A model generated the notes under the pieces. It searched no databases, was not told the DNA's origin, and saw nothing but the letters and a program-made list of their open reading frames with translations. Below are positions 6,952 to 9,756 of a stretch of DNA of 9,756 bases, piece after piece. This DNA is from Anaerolineae bacterium. GTDB taxonomy: Bacteria > Chloroflexota > Anaerolineae > J102. The stretch is from assembly GCA_026992375.1 (NCBI GenBank), contig JALXAF010000511.1, positions 1 through 9,756 of the forward strand, read 5' to 3'. Within the stretch, counting starts at the first letter, position 1. Each line of letters opens with the position of its first letter. Position numbers and translations under genes: made by a program.

Positions 6952-7713
6952 TTGGTTCTGCAGAATAAGACAAAGCAGCTTTATCGTCTTTACATCGACG
7001 AAGTGGGCAATCACGACATGAAGCCTCATCTCGGTGATAACGAACGCTATCTATCGCTGTTTGGCGTCATTGTAGCAAGCCAGCACATGATGAACGTGGT
7101 TCAGCCAGATATGCGTCGTATCAAATTGAAATTCTTTCAGTCTGATCCTGATGAGCGCATCATTTTTCACAGAAAGGATATCGCAAGGTTTCGTGGTGCG
7201 TTCTCTTCATTATATGCAGATAAAACCAAACGCTTATCATTCGGGAACGTTATGTTGTCGATGTATGAAAAATGGCAATATACTGCGATAATCATTACTA
7301 TCGACAAGATCGCACATCTGGATCATTATTCCGTCTGGCGTTATGAACCTTATCATTATTGTTTGGCTGTCATGCTGGAACGCTATGTATACTTTCTTCG
7401 AGGCCGTCGAATGAAAGGCGATGTAATGATCGAAGCGCGTGGCACGAAACCGGATCAAAAATTGGCTGATTCATACCGACGATTGATGCAGAAAGGCACC
7501 AATTATGTTTCTGCTGAGTGGTTACAAAGCTCACTCACTTCCAGAGAGATAAAAATAAGAAATAAAAAAGCCGATATCGAGGGATTGCAACTGGCTGATT
7601 TGCTGGCTCACGCAGCTCATTATGATCACCTTTACACCGAAGGGATTGTCGATCAACACAAATCTCATTACTCCAAGGAAATCGCTCGAATACTGCGAGA
7701 AAAAAAGTACTAA
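6952..7713 (+). CDS. DUF3800 domain-containing protein
   Basis: A ~253-residue protein with the DUF3800 pattern: an N-terminal YIDEVGN (residues 14-20 from the chosen start), followed by hydrophobic strand LSLFGVIVA, and a C-terminal LQLADLLAHAA (212-222). The paired acidic residues near both ends are the conserved feature of the family. A metal-dependent nuclease fold has been suspected for such proteins, but function is unproven. The best ribosome site is GAGGTG (6939-6944), 7 nt before the TTG at 6952. An ATG at 6937 in the same frame, overlapping the gatA end by 14 nt, is the alternative start. Codon use is much more AT-rich than gatA, and the gene separates gatA from gatB, so it was probably acquired horizontally. 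It relies on gatA transcription unless a promoter lies inside gatA. Confidence 0.82.
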   Translation: MVLQNKTKQLYRLYIDEVGNHDMKPHLGDNERYLSLFGVIVASQHMMNVVQPDMRRIKLKFFQSDPDERIIFHRKDIARFRGAFSSLYADKTKRLSFGNVMLSMYEKWQYTAIIITIDKIAHLDHYSVWRYEPYHYCLAVMLERYVYFLRGRRMKGDVMIEARGTKPDQKLADSYRRLMQKGTNYVSAEWLQSSLTSREIKIRNKKADIEGLQLADLLAHAAHYDHLYTEGIVDQHKSHYSKEIARILREKKY

Positions 7714-7762
7714 CGACACTCTCAGCGGGGTGTCAGGGGATATGGCACAAAAATGCTGCCAT

Positions 7763-7785
7763 AAAAAAACGCCCCGAAGGGCGTT
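7763..7785 (-). terminator. strong intrinsic terminator, leftward
   Basis: On the minus strand a 7-bp stem AACGCCC/GGGCGTT closes a TTCG tetraloop (7768-7785 on the plus strand) and is followed by a run of T (complement of 7763-7769). The C(UUCG)G loop is unusually stable. On the plus strand there is no T-tract after the stem, so it terminates leftward transcription, directly downstream of the promoter at 7847-7875. Confidence 0.85.
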
Positions 7786-7840
7786 CCGATGTACTCCGGC
7801 TCGAAAGCCATCTGCGCACATCAACCTCCACTAATGGATT
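7763..7840 (-). ncRNA. candidate ~78-nt small RNA, leftward
   Basis: A near-consensus promoter, about 55 nt of sequence and a strong terminator form a complete small transcription unit with no credible reading frame. Predicted folding (leftward RNA): GAUGU pairs with ACAUC (plus-strand 7818-7822 with 7788-7792), enclosing an asymmetric internal loop and an inner stem GGCU/AGCC (complement of 7806-7809 and 7798-7801) with a UUCG loop. The terminator hairpin follows, again with UUCG. The 5' tail carries GUGGAGGUUG, which is partly shared with the structured repeat at 7975-7989. An AUG follows that GGAGG by only 3 nt and its frame reads through the terminator, so a leader peptide is unlikely. 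I do not recognise it as a named RNA family. Confidence 0.55.
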
Positions 7841-7846
7841 AACTCA

Positions 7847-7875
7847 ATTATAGCACATTTTTCTTATGTTTTCAA
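7847..7875 (-). promoter_or_regulatory. near-consensus sigma70 promoter (extended -10), leftward
   Basis: On the minus strand TTGAAA (complement of 7870-7875) is separated by exactly 17 bp from TATAAT (complement of 7847-7852). The -10 is preceded by TGC, giving an extended -10. Eleven of twelve hexamer bases match consensus. Transcription should start near 7840 and run left into the terminator at 7785-7763. Confidence 0.8.
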
Positions 7876-7903
7876 GCCGTTTATCATAATGGAGACTGTA
7901 CCA

Positions 7904-8102
7904 GTTTAGTCGGCGGAGTCATTCGTGGCGCTTTGGCCCCGCCGACTGAAAGTCAGTGGCTAAAGGCCTCTGGCCGCACGTCAACCTCCGTTGACGTTTT
8001 GAATTGGACATGTTGCCGTCCCAGTAGTGGGACGGGCGGCGGAACGCCCGCAGACCTGAATTTATTCGGCGTGTTTAAGGAAAGTGGAATGACCGACTAA
8101 AC
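7904..8102 (-). repeat. structured dispersed repeat, copy 2 (inverted)
   Basis: A 199-bp element bounded by a perfect 10-bp inverted repeat, GTTTAGTCGG(7904-7913)/CCGACTAAAC(8093-8102), with TCATTC again just inside each end. Read on the minus strand it matches copy 1: the 36-nt core (8036-8071), then perfect 8-bp hairpin CCGTCCCA(8016-8023)/TGGGACGG(8028-8035), perfect 8-bp hairpin ACGTCAAC(7978-7985)/GTTGACGT(7990-7997) whose loop is GGAG on the minus strand, then GCGGCC and a GACT/AGTC hairpin near 7944-7954 followed by TCGGCGGG. The hairpin stems differ from copy 1 but remain paired. No coding capacity. Confidence 0.65.
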
Positions 8103-8126
8103 CGTTACGCTCTCATCATAATGTGA

Positions 8127-8169
8127 ATTTGTGACAAATCCGCAATCCGATTGCAGATTTGTCACAAAT
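8127..8169. promoter_or_regulatory. 43-bp composite palindrome upstream of the ATPase gene
   Basis: Three 13-bp odd palindromes sit at a 15-bp period: ATTTGTgACAAAT (8127-8139), GCAATCcGATTGC (8142-8154) and ATTTGTcACAAAT (8157-8169), separated by 2-bp linkers. The whole is itself a palindrome centred on 8148 with 21-nt arms and one mismatch (8141/8155). It ends 33 bp before the ATPase start codon, a position that suits an operator or a leader-RNA hairpin. It could equally be a dispersed repeat unit. Confidence 0.65.
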
Positions 8170-8202
8170 GTGTTAATCTTGTCCGCGGAGGATTCATCAG
8201 TC

Positions 8203-9357
8203 ATGATCGAACGCACGCTGGCAAAGAAGCTGATCGCCCTGGCGCAGAAATTCCCGGTCGTCACCCTCACAGGCCCGCGCCAATCGGGCAAGACGACATT
8301 GGTGAAGGCACTCTTCCCGGCGCTCCCGTACGTGTCGTTGGAGGAGCCCGATCTGCGCCAATTCGCGTACACTGATCCCCGCGGCTTTTTATCCAATTTC
8401 AAACAGGGCGCGGTGCTGGATGAGGTGCAACGCACGCCCGATCTGCTTTCCTACATCCAAACCATCGTCGATAATGATCCCGGGGTCCACTTCATTCTGA
8501 CAGGTTCTTCTAACCTCCTGCTCATGGAGAAAATCGGCCAGACGCTGGCGGGAAGAAGCGCTGTGTTGCATCTGCTTCCCCTATCGTTGCAGGAACTCAG
8601 GGATAGCGGCCATGTTTTCGAACGCTATGAGCAGGCCATCTACACCGGACAATATCCCCGAATTTACGATAAGGAGATAGCTCCAACCGATTTTTATCCC
8701 TCCTACATCCAGACTTATGTGGAGAGGGATGTTCGTTTGCTCAAAAATATCACAGACGTCAACGCCTTTATTCGCTTCACCCAATTGTGCGCCGGGCGGG
8801 TGGGGCAATTGCTCAACTATGCCAGCCTGGCGAATGACGCCGGCGTCAGCCCCAATACGGCCAAAGCCTGGCTTTCGGTTCTGGAGGCCTCTTATATCGT
8901 CTATCGGCTTCAGCCTTACTACAAGAACTTCAACAAACGCCTGGTCAAATCTCCCAAACTCTATTTTTACGATACCGGTCTGGCCTGCTCAATGCTGGGC
9001 ATTCGCTCGGGCCAACAACTCGATTTGCACTTCCTCAAAGGGGGACTGTTCGAAAATCTCGTCATCAACGAATTCATCAAACGCTTCCGCAACCAGGGGC
9101 GACGGGATGTTCCCTACTTCTGGCGTGAACGCAGTGGCAGAGAAATTGATTGTCTGTTGGCTGATGCTGAAACGCTGACCCCTATCGAGATCAAAGCGGG
9201 CAAGACCGCATCGAATAGTTATTTCAACAACATCCAGGCGTGGAGCGCGTTCACGGGCGTAGAAGAAGGTTATGTTGTCTATGGCGGCGACATCTCCTTG
9301 CAAACCAGCAATGGCCAGCTCATCAGTTGGAAGGACCTGGATCGCATTCATGTCTGA
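8203..9357 (+). CDS. AAA-family ATPase with DUF4143 (COG1373-type)
   Basis: A 384-residue predicted ATPase of the AAA_14-DUF4143 architecture. Walker A is GPRQSGKTT (24-32), Walker B VLDEVQ (71-76), and the sensor-like stretch is LTGSSN (99-104). A helical, winged-helix-like segment around NYASLANDAGVSPNTAKAWL (205-224) leads into DUF4143. The C-terminal part resembles a PD-(D/E)XK nuclease core: ENLV (284-287), EID (314-316) and EIK (329-331). Whether it cuts DNA is not known for the family. The start is ATG 8203 with GGAGG 11 nt upstream (8187-8191). A longer frame from GTG 8131 would be translated through the 43-bp palindrome and is rejected. The 3' end overlaps the next gene by 8 bp. Confidence 0.9.
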   Translation: MIERTLAKKLIALAQKFPVVTLTGPRQSGKTTLVKALFPALPYVSLEEPDLRQFAYTDPRGFLSNFKQGAVLDEVQRTPDLLSYIQTIVDNDPGVHFILTGSSNLLLMEKIGQTLAGRSAVLHLLPLSLQELRDSGHVFERYEQAIYTGQYPRIYDKEIAPTDFYPSYIQTYVERDVRLLKNITDVNAFIRFTQLCAGRVGQLLNYASLANDAGVSPNTAKAWLSVLEASYIVYRLQPYYKNFNKRLVKSPKLYFYDTGLACSMLGIRSGQQLDLHFLKGGLFENLVINEFIKRFRNQGRRDVPYFWRERSGREIDCLLADAETLTPIEIKAGKTASNSYFNNIQAWSAFTGVEEGYVVYGGDISLQTSNGQLISWKDLDRIHV

Positions 9358-9565
9358 GCCAACGCCCGTGCGAGTCGAAGCCTACGCCGGGGCCAGCTAT
9401 CCCCAACGCCCCACCGCCGTCTGGATCGACGACCGTCGTCTGGAGGTGCAGGAGGTCATCCGCCAATGGCGCACGCCCGACGCCCTGCATTTTCTGGTCG
9501 AGGTCGAGGAACTCGCCCGCGCTGAACTGATTTACCGTAACGACACCTGGCTTATCTCATTTTGA
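9350..9565 (+). CDS. small DUF6504-like protein
   Basis: A 71-residue protein that begins at ATG 9350 inside the ATPase stop region (overlap ATGTCTGA), suggesting translational coupling. It reads EAYAGASYPQRPTAVWIDDRRLEVQEVIRQWRTP in two strand-rich blocks and ends ELIYRNDTWLIS. This resembles the short beta-rich DUF6504 family (pattern Y-x-G-x-x-Y-P-x-R-P...W). Function is unknown. No signal peptide or membrane segment is present. It lies 54 bp before gatB, so it may belong to the original gat operon rather than to the inserted block. Family assignment is from memory of the pattern and is moderate. Confidence 0.65.
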   Translation: MSEPTPVRVEAYAGASYPQRPTAVWIDDRRLEVQEVIRQWRTPDALHFLVEVEELARAELIYRNDTWLISF

Positions 9566-9619
9566 AAAATCTGTAATCATCTGACTTTTCTGCGTCATCT
9601 GCATTCTCTTAATCCTCTC

Positions 9620-9756
9620 ATGCCTCAAATCACCCAATACGAAGTCGTCATCGGCCTGGAAGTCCACGCCGAACTCATCACAAAATCCAAGATGTTCTGC
9701 TCGTGCAGCGCTGATTTCTTCGGCGCAGCGCCCAACACTCACGTGTGCCCGGTGTG
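9620..9756 (+). CDS. gatB: Asp-tRNA(Asn)/Glu-tRNA(Gln) amidotransferase subunit GatB (5' part only)
   Basis: The first 45 residues are present and the gene runs off the right edge. The start YEVVIGLEVHAELITKSKMFCSC is the signature opening of GatB. This subunit activates the gamma- or beta-carboxylate of mischarged tRNA with ATP and amidates it with ammonia channelled from GatA. The cysteines in MFCSC and HVCP belong to the family's metal-binding set. As for gatC, no Shine-Dalgarno sequence precedes the ATG; the 54-bp leader is rich in TCATCTG-type microrepeats. It completes the gatC-gatA-gatB set, separated from gatA by about 2.7 kb. Confidence 0.95.
   Translation, partial: MPQITQYEVVIGLEVHAELITKSKMFCSCSADFFGAAPNTHVCPV

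Larger units (their letters stand above)
7714..8202. other. dense non-coding region between DUF3800 and ATPase genes
   Basis: No protein gene is supported here. The region is packed with structure: hairpin TATGGCA(7741-7747)/TGCCATA(7757-7763), a leftward small-RNA unit (7763-7875), structured repeat copy 2 (7904-8102) and a 43-bp composite palindrome (8127-8169). No rightward intrinsic terminator with a T-tract follows the DUF3800 stop codon. Confidence 0.7.

Noticed and set aside
7531..7824. Minus-strand 97-residue frame starting within the small RNA
   Set aside because: Its start codon is only 3 nt from the GGAGG and the frame passes through the strong terminator into antisense of DUF3800, so a translated product is unlikely.
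7763..7840. Small RNA considered as a tRNA or known riboswitch
   Set aside because: There is no cloverleaf, CCA end or T-loop, and no metabolite-binding core that I recognise. The gene downstream in its own direction is antisense DUF3800, so it does not look like a leader.
8131..8202. GTG start giving the ATPase 24 more residues
   Set aside because: Those codons are the 43-bp palindrome itself. The ATG at 8203 has a GGAGG upstream and begins at the usual family position.

Overview
The window comes from a bacterial chromosome of moderately high GC. It is most likely a Chloroflexota (Anaerolineae-like) genome, often seen as metagenome assemblies. This is inferred from the unusual threonyl-tRNA-synthetase-like/uridine-kinase fusion protein, the style of the IS110 remnant and the many modular palindromic intergenic repeats. 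No rRNA, tRNA, CRISPR array or replication origin was seen.

Layout. 1-488 is non-coding, AT-rich, and carries a ~200-bp structured repeat (copy 1, ~190-405). 489-3711 is a two-gene leftward operon: a ThrRS-like/uridine-kinase fusion (1999-3711), then a phosphoglucomutase/phosphomannomutase (489-1931). 3712-5208 is a decayed accessory stretch. It holds the 5' stump of an IS110-type transposase with its ribosome site, a GC-rich nested stem upstream of that stump, a dispersed hairpin repeat, and a frameshifted UPF0175 (antitoxin-like) pseudogene without its usual partner.

5209-9756 is the gatCAB locus (tRNA-dependent amidotransferase), reading rightward and interrupted. gatC and gatA overlap by 4 bases as expected. 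gatB starts about 2.7 kb further on, at 9620. Between them lie an AT-richer DUF3800 gene (6952-7713), a dense non-coding segment (7714-8202), an AAA/DUF4143 ATPase with a nuclease-like C-terminus (8203-9357), and a 71-residue DUF6504-like protein overlapping the ATPase stop.

The non-coding segment 7714-8202 is the most interesting part. It holds (i) a compact leftward transcription unit with a near-consensus extended -10 promoter, about 78 nt of transcript and a UUCG-loop terminator; (ii) copy 2 of the structured repeat, inverted relative to copy 1, whose hairpin stems differ in sequence from copy 1 yet stay paired; and (iii) a 43-bp palindrome made of three 13-bp palindromic boxes at 15-bp spacing, just upstream of the ATPase.

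The gat genes charge tRNA-Gln and/or tRNA-Asn by transamidation. The kinase and mutase are plausibly nucleotide/sugar-phosphate housekeeping enzymes. The DUF3800-small RNA-ATPase block looks like inserted accessory cargo, possibly defence-related. That last point is inference only.
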